DNA from: Zhaonella formicivorans
Lineage (GTDB): Bacteria > Bacillota > DUOV01 > Zhaonellaceae
NCBI RefSeq assembly: GCF_004353525.1
Contig: NZ_CP085524.1
Coordinates: 2,792,001-2,856,000 of the forward strand
Direction: 5' to 3'
Length of the DNA stretch: 64,000 nt
Shown here: in pieces, positions 16,578-25,005 of the stretch
How the letters are laid out: each line of letters begins with the position of its first letter
Numbering within the stretch: position 1 is the stretch's first letter
Notes under the pieces: model-generated
The model's database searches: none
Seen by the model: only the letters and a program-made list of their open reading frames with translations
Told to the model about the DNA's origin: nothing
Made by a program: the position numbers and the translations under genes

Positions 16578-17663
16578 CTAGCTTACCAGTGGGGTTAGCA
16601 CCAAAGCCAGGATGAAAGCGGTAACAATCCGCATAACGGCGCCTAAGACAGCTGCTTCCATAGCTTCCCGCTCTGTCAGGTCGGATCCGCTGGCCCAGAT
16701 TGCGGGTACTTGTCCAACTATTACCTGGAGAGGAAATCCAGAAGAAGCCAATACAAAGGAGCCGATTACCAGTTTGGGGTTTAATGTTGCTGCCGTATCT
16801 TTCAAGGTATTCATTGCTAGGGTCGGCGAAACCAGGATAGACTGAATACCTGTTTGCGGATCGATGGAGAGAGCCGTCAAGGCAGCTGTTAAGCCCTGTT
16901 CGATAGGTCCCCAGATGCCGATATAGTTTAAAGCTCCGATGATAGCAAAAATAGCAGCGGCTGCAGGGATGAGGAGCAGGAATAAGAGCTCTGCACCTTC
17001 CCGGGCGGCGCCAAACAGAGTAGGCAGGGCGCCGGTAGTAGGCGTGAACCGGTCAATGTGCACCAGTGACTTTGCTTCAGTATTGCGGTAAATTGTCCGG
17101 CTCAAGAGCCAGGGCACTACGACCAAAGGCAAGAACACGGCGATAACAATGACCGGGAAGACTTTGATCCCTGCGGCAGTCATGGCCAGCATTCCCAGCA
17201 TAAAAGTGGAAAATGACTGCTGGGACTGAATCATGGTGGCAATGGCTATTTTTTGTTCGTCCTTGGTAGCTTTAGCCCTTTTTAAAGTAGGGCCGGTAAT
17301 ACGCCCAGCGGCGTTGATGTCACCGAGGATATTATAAACTGCAGGAATAACTACCGTGGGGTTGATGCCCATTAACTTGGTGATAGGGGTGAAGATTCTG
17401 ATCAGTGCATCGGTAAAACCAAGTCTTTCCAGGATCCTCCCGGTGACTACGCTGAGGATGATGGTTACACCTAGAGTGCCGGTAATGTAAACGTTCACAA
17501 TTACGGGTACGGTGCGCTCAACCATGGCGTTAAAAATACCGGCTATGAAACCAGGGTTAACTAAAAGACCAAAAATTGAAAGTGCCACCATAATAAGTCC
17601 CACAAGTTCAATCCGGGAAACTGCTTTTTTGCCTTGGGTCAGTTCTCTTTCCAGTGTTGACAT
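16578..17663 (-). CDS. Nucleoside-recognition (gate) domain membrane protein
   Basis: A 361-residue integral membrane protein with about 9-10 hydrophobic segments. Two related gate-like halves are visible (VTIILSVVTGRILERLGFTDALI...PTVVIPAVYNILGDINAAGRITGP and GALPTLFGAAREGAELLFLL). This is the pattern of the nucleoside-recognition/Gate family (YjiH-like and SpmA/SpmB relatives), whose substrates are mostly unknown. It lies 24 bases after the NIF3-like gene and is probably co-transcribed with it, so the two may share a substrate pathway. AAGGAGG precedes the ATG. Confidence 0.75.
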   Translation of the reverse strand: MSTLERELTQGKKAVSRIELVGLIMVALSIFGLLVNPGFIAGIFNAMVERTVPVIVNVYITGTLGVTIILSVVTGRILERLGFTDALIRIFTPITKLMGINPTVVIPAVYNILGDINAAGRITGPTLKRAKATKDEQKIAIATMIQSQQSFSTFMLGMLAMTAAGIKVFPVIVIAVFLPLVVVPWLLSRTIYRNTEAKSLVHIDRFTPTTGALPTLFGAAREGAELLFLLLIPAAAAIFAIIGALNYIGIWGPIEQGLTAALTALSIDPQTGIQSILVSPTLAMNTLKDTAATLNPKLVIGSFVLASSGFPLQVIVGQVPAIWASGSDLTEREAMEAAVLGAVMRIVTAFILALVLTPLVS

Positions 17664-17687
17664 AATTTTTACCTCCTTGATTTATTT

Positions 17688-18701
17688 TTAAGATGTTTTT
17701 TCAACCAAATACTTTGTTGCTATTTCAGCTGCATAGCGTTTGATATTCGGGTTTCCCGCCTGGGCGACCGGTATGGCGGTAACCCTTTCCCTGAATAACA
17801 CTACCTCAACCTCCGGCAGAAGCATCTGTACCGCTGCCGCTAAAGGCAAGCCGTTTTCAAAAATTTCCACCGCATGGGAATTTCCAACGATGAAATTTAA
17901 ACCCAATTCTTTTGCTTTGGCCACCAGGGCGCTGTCGGGGCGGACCCTGCTGATGCTGGCAAGTACAGTATCGACTTCCGGGAATTCACCGACTGCCTTT
18001 TCTAAGTGGGCAGGGCTGAAACCGGTATGGGGAAAAATATGCAGGATGTTTTTAACGGGGGAATCAGGGCTGCCGTTTAAGATTTTTGGCCCGGTAGCCA
18101 CCACGGTTTCTTCCATGGCCCAGCTGTCCCGCAGTTCTTTCTCCCGCTCCAGCATTTTTTCTTCCGTGGCTTTGTCCATGAGCAGGTTTAACCTGCTGAC
18201 GATGTCGCCGGCTGTCTTGATTTCTTCCAGGGCTTGTCCTACAAAGAGGATATTGCCTGGGAGCCCGGCATAAGCAATGTCCACATGGAGGGTCCTATGC
18301 CCGTGCAGGTATGGAATACCGGGGTGCAAACCGTGAAATGCCTCGTGCAATTCGATGACAGCAATGTTGTATAAGGAAAGATAATATTTTAAAGGTACCC
18401 CTCCGGAATTGGCCGCATCGGCAATCGGGTGATGGGCGATTATGACATCCACGCCGGTGGCTCCCGCCAATTCAATGGCTGATTCCGTAAGGGTCATTGT
18501 TACGGCTAGTTTCTTGACCTGAGCTTGGGGGTTGCCAAAAACTAGGCCGGGAAACTCCATGACACTTTTGCCGGGAATATTGGAAGATTTCATCACCACG
18601 AAAGGATGGCTGGCTGCAGCTACTTGATCCATGCTGGTCACTACACGACCGCCGGTGATGTGGTTAAGCGCTTCGAGTACGTCGTTAACGAGTGTTGTCA
18701 A
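17688..18701 (-). CDS. NIF3-like metal-binding protein
   Basis: A 337-residue protein. VDVIIAHHPIADAANSGGV contains the double-His HHP motif of NIF3/YbgI dinuclear metal proteins. A preceding VTMTLTESAIELAGATG and later ISRVRPDSALVAKAKELGLN...VGNSHAVEIFENG resemble the second metal-binding half. It is divergent from housekeeping NIF3 (GTP cyclohydrolase-2-like), so a dedicated hydrolase role is possible. It is the first gene of an operon with the gate-domain transporter. TTG/ATG ambiguity is small; GGAGG lies upstream of the ATG at 18701. Confidence 0.6.
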   Translation of the reverse strand: MTTLVNDVLEALNHITGGRVVTSMDQVAAASHPFVVMKSSNIPGKSVMEFPGLVFGNPQAQVKKLAVTMTLTESAIELAGATGVDVIIAHHPIADAANSGGVPLKYYLSLYNIAVIELHEAFHGLHPGIPYLHGHRTLHVDIAYAGLPGNILFVGQALEEIKTAGDIVSRLNLLMDKATEEKMLEREKELRDSWAMEETVVATGPKILNGSPDSPVKNILHIFPHTGFSPAHLEKAVGEFPEVDTVLASISRVRPDSALVAKAKELGLNFIVGNSHAVEIFENGLPLAAAVQMLLPEVEVVLFRERVTAIPVAQAGNPNIKRYAAEIATKYLVEKTS

Positions 18702-18846
18702 TGGTATAACCTCCTACAAATAGTGATAAAGGGAGCAAAAGTAAAAACTAATCACCTCCATGCTGTTAGCAAGATTATATTCAGCCAGTAACATTTGGCC
18801 TGCCGCGAGATCCCGGGCTTTCGCGACCGTCAAATCGGCTGACAAA

Positions 18847-18912
18847 AAAACCGCAGGCTTAAAACACCTAATAGACCTTTAATAAGGCTAGGTGTTTTAA
18901 ACCTGCGGTTTT
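18847..18912 (-). terminator. Very long terminator hairpin
   Basis: The 24-bp arms (18847-18870 and 18889-18912) have a single mismatch and an inner CCTT/AAGG. On the minus strand the stem is followed by GTTTTTTTG, so it terminates the 19007-19348 transcript. The remaining sequence between 18702 and 19006 shows no gene. Confidence 0.8.
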
Positions 18913-19006
18913 AAGGCTCTCCAAAGGAGTTCCGTCTACCAGCAGCGGTTTAGTCGATCAGCCCTGTGCCTGCTCCAGGCAGAGGACCGGAAGACGCTAT
19001 ATTAAA

Positions 19007-19348
19007 TTATTCCGCGTCATCTTCCAAAACAATAATCGTACCGGCAATTTCGGTAAAAGGATCATAGTCCTTTAAAACCAGCTTGACAGGCAAGGATAAT
19101 TGTGCCTCAATTTGCTTATGCAGTTCCTCTTTGTACAAATCTAGCAGGGCCATATCCATAACCCGTGTAAGCTGCCGCTGGGTTGTATCCAGCGATTGGA
19201 GGGCAGGCACCCTTTGGTGCTCTGCTAAAATCACGATTTTCCTACCGATAATGTCTACCCGCTGGCGTTTGACCCCAGTCTTGAATAATTCCTGGTTGAT
19301 GTTATTGTAGATTTTCATAACCTGCTGTTTTAATGCCCCTATATCCAT
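19007..19348 (-). CDS. DUF2294/MpsC-like small protein
   Basis: A 113-residue protein, MDIGALKQQVMKIYNNINQEL at the N-terminus. It has a central RQRVDIIGRKIVILAEHQRVPALQSLD, an RQLTRVMDMALLDLYKEELHKQI helix and a C-terminal strand segment. The layout matches DUF2294, recently named MpsC after its presence in some sodium-dependent membrane-potential systems of Firmicutes. No partner gene of such a system is adjacent, so function is open. GTGACCT / AGGTCAC spacing places the start at ATG 19348. It is monocistronic. Confidence 0.55.
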   Translation of the reverse strand: MDIGALKQQVMKIYNNINQELFKTGVKRQRVDIIGRKIVILAEHQRVPALQSLDTTQRQLTRVMDMALLDLYKEELHKQIEAQLSLPVKLVLKDYDPFTEIAGTIIVLEDDAE

Positions 19349-19494
19349 AGGTCACCTCACAGGCTATTTGCTAAGCTGTTACTTCGACATAAAGTTAAAA
19401 ACTCCTGCTTTTTTTACATCGGGATTTTTTTTTAGCATTCTCAGGTTAGTAAAATTAATAGGCAGTAAAATTAATTTTAAAGTTCACACAAAAC

Positions 19495-19523
19495 TTGACT
19501 ATACCCTACGGGGGTAGTAAAAT
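19495..19523 (+). promoter_or_regulatory. Promoter with an embedded CsoR/CstR-type operator
   Basis: TTGACT (19495-19500) and TAAAAT (19518-19523) are separated by exactly 17 bases. The spacer ATACCCTACGGGGGTAG is a near match to the CsoR/CstR-family operator pattern (ATACCC-TACG-GGGGTAT, as upstream of copZA in B. subtilis). A repressor bound here would directly block RNA polymerase. The regulator gene itself is not in this window. Confidence 0.75.
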
Positions 19524-19567
19524 GGTTTATGATAGGTAACATTCACTTGGGAAAAGAGGTGAAAAGG

Positions 19568-19624
19568 ATGTTTACCAAGCACTGGATGTTGAGAGAAACT
19601 GCCCATTGCAAAGAGGGTTGCTGA
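19568..19624 (+). CDS. 18-residue Cys/His-containing peptide under CsoR-type operator
   Basis: ATG 19568 lies 8-9 bases after AGAGGTG and opens an 18-codon frame, MFTKHWMLRETAHCKEGC, ending TGA at 19622-19624. An in-frame GTG at 19559 would add three residues. The peptide has two His and two Cys (H5, H13, C14, C18), i.e. potential metal or persulfide ligands, consistent with the copper/sulfur-type operator 45 bases upstream. A strong palindrome follows at 19661. No larger gene is downstream in the same orientation, so the peptide appears to be the only product. Whether it is translated is untested. Confidence 0.45.
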   Translation: MFTKHWMLRETAHCKEGC

Positions 19625-19660
19625 ATTTGGTCCCGCGGCCGGACGGTAAATGGCCGTATC

Positions 19661-19693
19661 AGGAGGGGCTTCCTTTAATTGGAAGCCCCTCCT
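19661..19693. terminator. 13-bp perfect palindrome after the small peptide
   Basis: AGGAGGGGCTTCC / GGAAGCCCCTCCT with TTTAATT loop. There is no T-run on either side, so it may be an RNA 3'-end stabiliser or a terminator of unusual type rather than a classic one. Confidence 0.55.
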
Positions 19694-19880
19694 GCGTCGT
19701 CAGTCCTTACTCGTTGGTCGTTAGCGGTCACCAGTCACCATTTCCTAGTCCCTAGTCACCGGTGCTGTAGCCTGAAATTCAGCCACGTAACTGATGACTG
19801 GAGACTAGTGACTCGGCCAAAGGTCGTTGCCAGGGACTGGTGACTTTATGGTTGCCAAAACTAACGAGTAAGGACTGACG
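19694..19880. repeat. Inverted repeat element with CAGTCC/GGACTG arms
   Basis: The left end CGTCAGTCCTTACTCGTTGG is the reverse complement (one or two changes) of the right end ACTAACGAGTAAGGACTGACG. Internal units CACCAGTCACC, TAGTCACC, GACTGGAGACTAGTGACT and GGGACTGGTGACT continue the inverted symmetry. It is about 185 bases in total, the same class as the elements at 1.3, 7.6, 57.2 and 61.8 kb. Confidence 0.75.
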
Positions 19881-19882
19881 AT

Positions 19883-19918
19883 TCGACCTAAGTCCGTTAA
19901 TAAACAGACTTAGGTCGA
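19883..19918 (-). terminator. Hairpin at the end of the glutamate synthase-like gene
   Basis: The 12-bp perfect arms TCGACCTAAGTC/GACTTAGGTCGA overlap the last codons and stop (19897) of the minus-strand gene. No T-run follows. Confidence 0.55.
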
Positions 19919-21321
19919 TACGCCGGTTCCACCCCGGTAGCCTCGGCCACAATTGGATCAAGGGCTATTAAATCTTCCTTGTTCACTCGGTGCAATGAAG
20001 TCTTGCCTAAGGCTATAATTCCTTCCTGGATCTCCGCTGTACAGGAATTGATAAATCGGGCCAGGCTCTTAGCGCCTTCTTCAACGTTAAATTTATGCTG
20101 CACTTTGCCGTCGTACCAGGCTACTTGGGTGGGAGGCTCGAAAGGCAGCGCCTTTAAAACCTGAGTGTGGGCGGTGGCAAACAAAGCCATAGTACCGATA
20201 TATACGGCATCGGCTCCCAAGGCGATTGCCTTCAAAAAATCTCCCGGCGTATTCAGCTTGCCCGCAGCGATGAGGCTGACTCTGTCTTTTACATCTGACT
20301 CTGCCAAGAACTTTCCGGCCCGGGCAATGGTAAACACGGTGGGAAGACCGAAGTCATCCTGCAGGATAGGAGGCGAACCTTTGGTGGCAGCTTCAGCTCC
20401 TTCCACTGCAATGAAGTCCACTCCGCTTTCTACAGCCAGATCCAGGTCATGCTCAAGGTTCTTGCCTGCCCCCATTTTTACTCCAATGGGCACTCCCTCA
20501 GTGATTTCCCGCAGTTCATTCACCAGTTGCCGCAGTTTTTTGGGGCTATTAATGCCTGGTTGGCGGGAATGAACTACCGCATCTTCACCAGGTGCAACCT
20601 GAAACTGCGCCCGTAACCTTTTGTCCAAAAGGTTGGCGCTAAGGGTATGAGCAACACCCCCGATAGCCCCTTGGCCTATTTGGATTTCGATGGCATCGGC
20701 CTGTTTTAAGATTTCTATGGACTTGCTCCAGTGGCCGCGGTTATACTGCAGGATTAAATATTTTGCTGCCTTCCGTTCTTTAGGAAGAAAGGGACCTTCG
20801 CCGGTGTTGGTGGCTGTGCCTGCCATTGCAGCTCCTTTGGCCAAGGCGATTTTAAATTTTTCGCTTAAAGCATAGCCGTAAGCCATTCCAGAGACTATGA
20901 TCGGGGTTTTTAATAACATAGGTTTGGCTGCCTTTTTGCCGATTATTACCGAAGTGTCGATGGGGACATCACCGGGCGTGGGCAGCTTAGCCAGTTGGGC
21001 GAAAGTAAACATCAGGCTGTCCAGCGAAGGAAATTTTCTGGGGGTACCCAGGGGGCGGTTAACAACTTTGCCTTCTTCTGCCCGCATGTTGGCTTCGACA
21101 ATGGTTTGGGGCCCTACCCTGGTGGTAGCAGAAATGAATTCCCAGATATTTTCGTTGTAAAGATCGGTCATAATGGTATGTATAGCGCTGCGGCTGAACT
21201 TTTCTATTGTTTTTCGTCCCAGATATTTTAGCCCCAGTCCCCCCAGCGCGGCAGCAGCTATACCTATCCCAAGGCCAAGGGACCCCGGTATTAAACGAGG
21301 AGGTTTGGATTTGGTGAACAT
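19897..21321 (-). CDS. FMN-binding glutamate synthase-family protein
   Basis: A 474-residue protein. The N-terminus is hydrophobic (LGLGIGIAAAALGGLGLKYL). The glutamate synthase FMN/TIM-barrel domain follows, with PIIVSGMAYGYALSEKFKIAL, KGAAMAGTATNTGEGPFLP, QIGQGAIGGVAHTL, IGVKMGAGKNLEHDLDLAVE, GADFIAVEGAEAATKGSPP-like and AIALGADAVYIGTMALFA segments. This is the stand-alone GltB central domain type found in many anaerobes. It lacks the glutaminase and FeS-reductase parts, so it may not make glutamate from glutamine. The carboxy end (TGVEPAYRPKSVY) is encoded in a hairpin adjoining the repeat element. Upstream is the glycine riboswitch region, divergently oriented. Confidence 0.82.
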   Translation of the reverse strand: MFTKSKPPRLIPGSLGLGIGIAAAALGGLGLKYLGRKTIEKFSRSAIHTIMTDLYNENIWEFISATTRVGPQTIVEANMRAEEGKVVNRPLGTPRKFPSLDSLMFTFAQLAKLPTPGDVPIDTSVIIGKKAAKPMLLKTPIIVSGMAYGYALSEKFKIALAKGAAMAGTATNTGEGPFLPKERKAAKYLILQYNRGHWSKSIEILKQADAIEIQIGQGAIGGVAHTLSANLLDKRLRAQFQVAPGEDAVVHSRQPGINSPKKLRQLVNELREITEGVPIGVKMGAGKNLEHDLDLAVESGVDFIAVEGAEAATKGSPPILQDDFGLPTVFTIARAGKFLAESDVKDRVSLIAAGKLNTPGDFLKAIALGADAVYIGTMALFATAHTQVLKALPFEPPTQVAWYDGKVQHKFNVEEGAKSLARFINSCTAEIQEGIIALGKTSLHRVNKEDLIALDPIVAEATGVEPAYRPKSVY

Positions 21322-21724
21322 CTAACCATTCCTCTCTATTCCGAAAAAAAGAATATACTTTCCTACTCGTAATAAAAAAATTCTAATTTAGTATGCCACA
21401 GGAACTGATAAAAATTCCCGCGACATTTTTACTGCCGAAAATTCAACCTGCAGTAGATTTAGAGCAAAAACAGGGGGGAAAAAGCTAGTGAAAAAATTAA
21501 CTTGTGTAAACGAAAGGGAATAGTAAGATCTTGTCGAATATTGTAAAAAAACTTAATAAAAAGGCTTTGCTAAGAATTTTTTATTACTCCGGTTTCCGAT
21601 GTTGATTTTTGCTGTTGCTATTCAATTCTTTTTAAAATTTAGCTCAAATTTTTAGCTAAAATTAAATAGATACCATTGTAAATTTTTAAAATATTTGATA
21701 TATAATTATAGTTAGAAAGATGTG

Positions 21725-21930
21725 GATGAACGGTGGCGGGAGAGACCCTGACAAGGGGCGCCGAAGGAGCAACCCATTAGCTGCTAACTTATGGGGAAAC
21801 TCTCAGGCAAAAGTACCGTCATCGGACACAGCCTCTGGAGAGGTCCTGCTGCGGGCAAGACGCCAGTAGGACACCAACGGGGAAACTCCGGCATTTTCCG
21901 GAGTAATCTCTCAGGTAAAAGGACAGGGGA
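21725..21930 (+). promoter_or_regulatory. Tandem glycine riboswitch
   Basis: Aptamer 1 (about 21733-21822) has GGCGGGAGAGACCC, GGCGCCGAAGGAGCAA and AACTCTCAGGCAAAAG. Aptamer 2 (about 21833-21927) has CTGGAGAGG, GCAAGACGCC, CCAACGGGGAAACTCC and ATCTCTCAGGTAAAAGGACAG. These are the conserved cores of the cooperative gcvT-type glycine riboswitch. It sits in the 864-base gap upstream of gcvT; from 21322 to 21720 the gap shows only AT-rich sequence with a plausible TATAAT near 21700. Confidence 0.95.
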
Positions 21931-22024
21931 AAGTAGCACAGGTTAAGGGAGAACTTCAAATTAGTGAAGGAATCCAAAACTAAAATTTGTGCTATTTTCT
22001 CTTGTCCTTTTCTTTTTCTTTACC
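21921..22024 (+). terminator. Riboswitch expression-platform terminator
   Basis: GGACAGGGGAAAGTAGCACA (from 21921), which is the 3' edge of aptamer 2, can pair with the sequence at 21988-22007 (TTGTGCTATTTTCTCTTGTC), followed by a long T-rich tract. Because aptamer and terminator compete for the same bases, glycine binding should prevent termination, an ON switch for the gcv operon. Confidence 0.8.
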
Positions 22025-22185
22025 ATTTCTGGTAAGATATTCTTGGTTGAAGAGAAAATAGGCACCGGTTTGGGGGCGATAAATAATTAAATGATAGTAG
22101 GGTAGAATTTTGCTTAGAGACATATTTTTCACATGAAGAAATGTGTCCTCTGACTGATTAGTGTAAATTTAGGAGGTGTTTATGG

Positions 22186-23283
22186 ATGACCGAACTGAAA
22201 AAAACCCCTTTAAATGAAGTTCACCGGGCCCTTGGCGCCAAGATGGTGGATTTCGGTGGTTGGGATATGCCGGTCCAGTACAGCGGCATTTTAGAAGAGC
22301 ACAAGGCCGTCCGGACTAAAGCCGGTTTATTCGATGTGAGCCACATGGGTGAAATCAGGGTAAAAGGACCTGATGCTTTAAAGTTGGTACAAAAGCTGAT
22401 TACAAATGATGCCAGCAAACTAAGCATTAACCAGATTCAATATGCTGTTTTCTGTTTGCCCAGCGGCGGCACTGTAGATGACCTGCTGGTCTATAAAGTG
22501 GCAGATGACGAATACTTGTTGGTTGTAAATGCTTCAAACACCGACAAGGATTACGCTTGGGTTGCCCAACACAAAGATGGTTATAATGTGGAAATTGTAA
22601 ACGAATCAGCAGATACAGCCCAAATTGCCATTCAAGGACCTTATGCCGAGCAGATTTTACAGGGCTTGACCTCTACCGATCTGTCTGCCATTAAAAATTA
22701 CTGGTTTACATACGGGCAGGTAGATGGGGTGGATTGTCTCATTTCCAGAACCGGTTACACCGGCGAGGATGGGTTTGAGATTTACTGTCCGCCTGATAAA
22801 GCAGTCCAGCTTTGGAATAAGATGCTCTCAGCAGGAGGAGATAATATCTTGCCCTGTGGTTTAGGGGCCAGGGATACGCTGCGTTTTGAGGCTAAAATGC
22901 CTCTCTACGGCCATGAGTTAGGGGAGGATGTCACTCCGTTGGAAGCAGGTTTAGGCAGGTTTGTTGTTTTGGAGAAAGAAGATTTTATCGGCAAGGATGC
23001 TTTGGTAGCCCAAAAGGCTGCAGGTATTCCAAGGAAAGTGGTCGGTTTTGAGATGATCGAGCGCGGCATTGCCCGTGCCGGCTATCCCGTGAAAAAAGAC
23101 GGGCAGCAGATTGGTCATGTGACAACCGGCAGTTTCTCTCCTACCCTGGAGAAGAATTTGGGTTTGGCGATTCTCGATACCAAATACGCGGAGATTGGCG
23201 AAACCATCACTGTGGAAATCCGAAATAAGGACGTAAAAGCACAAATTGTGCGTACACCATTTTATAAAAGGGAGGCCAAATAA
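22186..23283 (+). CDS. gcvT: Glycine cleavage T protein (aminomethyltransferase)
   Basis: A 365-residue protein starting MTELKKTPLNEVHRALGAKM, with GGWDMPVQYSGILEEH, LFDVSHMGEI, SRTGYTGEDGFEIY and GLGARDTLRFEAKMPLYGHE, all GcvT signatures. It transfers the aminomethyl carbon of glycine from lipoyl-GcvH to tetrahydrofolate, releasing ammonia and giving methylene-THF. The start is the second of two overlapping ATGs; AGGAGGTG lies 7 bases upstream. First gene of a four-gene operon under the glycine riboswitch. Confidence 0.97.
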   Translation: MTELKKTPLNEVHRALGAKMVDFGGWDMPVQYSGILEEHKAVRTKAGLFDVSHMGEIRVKGPDALKLVQKLITNDASKLSINQIQYAVFCLPSGGTVDDLLVYKVADDEYLLVVNASNTDKDYAWVAQHKDGYNVEIVNESADTAQIAIQGPYAEQILQGLTSTDLSAIKNYWFTYGQVDGVDCLISRTGYTGEDGFEIYCPPDKAVQLWNKMLSAGGDNILPCGLGARDTLRFEAKMPLYGHELGEDVTPLEAGLGRFVVLEKEDFIGKDALVAQKAAGIPRKVVGFEMIERGIARAGYPVKKDGQQIGHVTTGSFSPTLEKNLGLAILDTKYAEIGETITVEIRNKDVKAQIVRTPFYKREAK

Positions 23284-23284
23284 A

Positions 23285-23668
23285 ATGATTAAAAGCGATC
23301 TCAAGTACACTAAGGACCATGAATGGGTAAAGGTAGAAGGAAACAAGGCTAGAATCGGTATTTCGCATCATGCGCAGGAAGCTATGGGCGATGTAGTTTT
23401 TGTGGAACTGCCGGAAGTTGGAGATGAAATCAGTCAGCACGATTCTTTCGGCACGGTGGAGTCCGTAAAAGCTGTTTCCGATGTATACGCTCCGGTAAGT
23501 GGAAAAGTGGTGGAAATCAACGAAGCACTGCTTGATTCTCCTGAATTGATTAACAGCGACCCATATGGTGAAGGCTGGATGATCGTTATTGAAGTGGAGG
23601 ATGAAGGACAGCTTGAAAGCCTGCTCTCCGCCGAAGAGTACGAGGCATTCCTCAAGGAGGCAGAATAA
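23285..23668 (+). CDS. gcvH: Glycine cleavage H protein
   Basis: A 127-residue lipoyl carrier. [20 protein letters not shown] and [20 protein letters not shown] contain the lipoyl-lysine (ESVKA), and [12 protein letters not shown] ends the domain. It shuttles aminomethyl and reducing equivalents between P, T and L proteins. ATG 23285 has GGGAGG upstream; upstream extension of the frame overlaps gcvT and is not used. A LipM-like gene at the end of the cluster probably supplies its octanoyl group. Confidence 0.97.
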   Translation: MIKSDLKYTKDHEWVKVEGNKARIGISHHAQEAMGDVVFVELPEVGDEISQHDSFGTVESVKAVSDVYAPVSGKVVEINEALLDSPELINSDPYGEGWMIVIEVEDEGQLESLLSAEEYEAFLKEAE

Positions 23669-23670
23669 AA

Positions 23671-25005
23671 ATGAAATATGTTCCACACACCGAGCAAGAC
23701 CGGCAGGCCATGCTCGCCGCTATCGGTGTCAGTTCTGTGGAGGAGCTGTTTAGCGATATTCCGGAGAGCCTGCGGCTTAAAAAGCCAATGGCTATTCCGG
23801 CAGGCCTGTCCGAACCTGAAGTGAAAAAAGTTGTTTCCGGCTTAAGCAAAAAGAACGAAACAATAGACGATTACATCAGTTTCTTGGGCGCCGGCGCATA
23901 CGACCACTATATACCCAGCTTTGTAGATCAACTGCTGCTCCGCTCTGAATTTTACACGGCTTATACTCCATATCAGCCGGAAATCAGCCAGGGCACACTG
24001 CAGTCAATTTACGAGTACCAGACGCTGATCTGCGAATTGACCGGCATGGATGTGGCTAACGCCTCCATGTACGATGGCGCCTCCGCGCTGGCTGAAGCTG
24101 CGGCCATGGCTTGCGACCGCAAAAGCCAGGTTGTTGTCTCCAGTGCTGTTCACCCTGAATACCGGGAAACCTTGGCAACCTATGCTTCCGGGCAGGGTAT
24201 TGAGATAAGAGTGGCGGAGCACGCCGGAGGGGTTTCTCCCGCCAGCAGCTTTGAGCCTCTTGTTTCCAAAGATACCGGAGCCATCATTGTCCAGTATCCC
24301 AACTTCTTTGGAAATGTTGAAGATCTAAGAAGTTTGGCAGATCTGGCTCACGCCAACGGCGCCCTGCTGGTAGTGGCAGTGGTTGACCCGGTGTCCCTGG
24401 GAATTTTGGAATCCCCGGGCAAATGCGGCGCGGATATTGTAGTAGGCGAAGGACAAAGCTTCGGGAACAGCATCAGCTTTGGCGGGCCATACCTGGGATT
24501 CTTTGCTGCCAAAGAGAAATATGTACGCCGTATGCCTGGTCGGATTGTAGGGGCTACCATAGACAATAAAGGACAAAAGGCTTTTGTGCTTACCCTGCAG
24601 GCCCGGGAGCAGCATATCCGCAGGGAAAAGGCCACTTCCAACATCTGTTCCAACGAAGCCTTGTGCGCTTTGGCGGCCAATATGACTCTTTGCGCCCTGG
24701 GCAAAGAGGGCTTAAGGGAAATGGCCTACCTATCTTTACAAAAGGCCCATTATGCTTTTAACAAAATCACATCCATTCCCGGGGTTGAGCCGGTATTTAG
24801 GGCGCCCTTTTTCAAGGAATTTGTGGTAAAACTGCCGAAATGTCCGGATGAAGTCAATAAAGAGCTTTTAAAGGATAAGATTTTGGGCGGGCTGCCGCTG
24901 AAGCGTTTTTATAAGGATATGGATAATGCAGTGCTGTTCTGTGTCACTGAACTCAGGACCAAGAAAGAAATCGATCTCTTGGCTGCAAGATTGGGGGGAA
25001 TGTAA
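23671..25005 (+). CDS. gcvPA: Glycine dehydrogenase (decarboxylating) subunit 1
   Basis: A 444-residue protein, the N-terminal half of P protein in split form. [59 protein letters not shown] and [20 protein letters not shown] are characteristic. With GcvPB it decarboxylates glycine using PLP and loads H protein. It starts 2 bases after gcvH and ends directly before gcvPB. Confidence 0.97.
   Translation: MKYVPHTEQDRQAMLAAIGVSSVEELFSDIPESLRLKKPMAIPAGLSEPEVKKVVSGLSKKNETIDDYISFLGAGAYDHYIPSFVDQLLLRSEFYTAYTPYQPEISQGTLQSIYEYQTLICELTGMDVANASMYDGASALAEAAAMACDRKSQVVVSSAVHPEYRETLATYASGQGIEIRVAEHAGGVSPASSFEPLVSKDTGAIIVQYPNFFGNVEDLRSLADLAHANGALLVVAVVDPVSLGILESPGKCGADIVVGEGQSFGNSISFGGPYLGFFAAKEKYVRRMPGRIVGATIDNKGQKAFVLTLQAREQHIRREKATSNICSNEALCALAANMTLCALGKEGLREMAYLSLQKAHYAFNKITSIPGVEPVFRAPFFKEFVVKLPKCPDEVNKELLKDKILGGLPLKRFYKDMDNAVLFCVTELRTKKEIDLLAARLGGM

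Noticed and set aside
19622-19624. TGA of the 18-residue peptide as selenocysteine
   Set aside because: No convincing SECIS with a GGTCT-type loop at the right distance; readthrough product would be low-quality sequence overlapping the palindrome.
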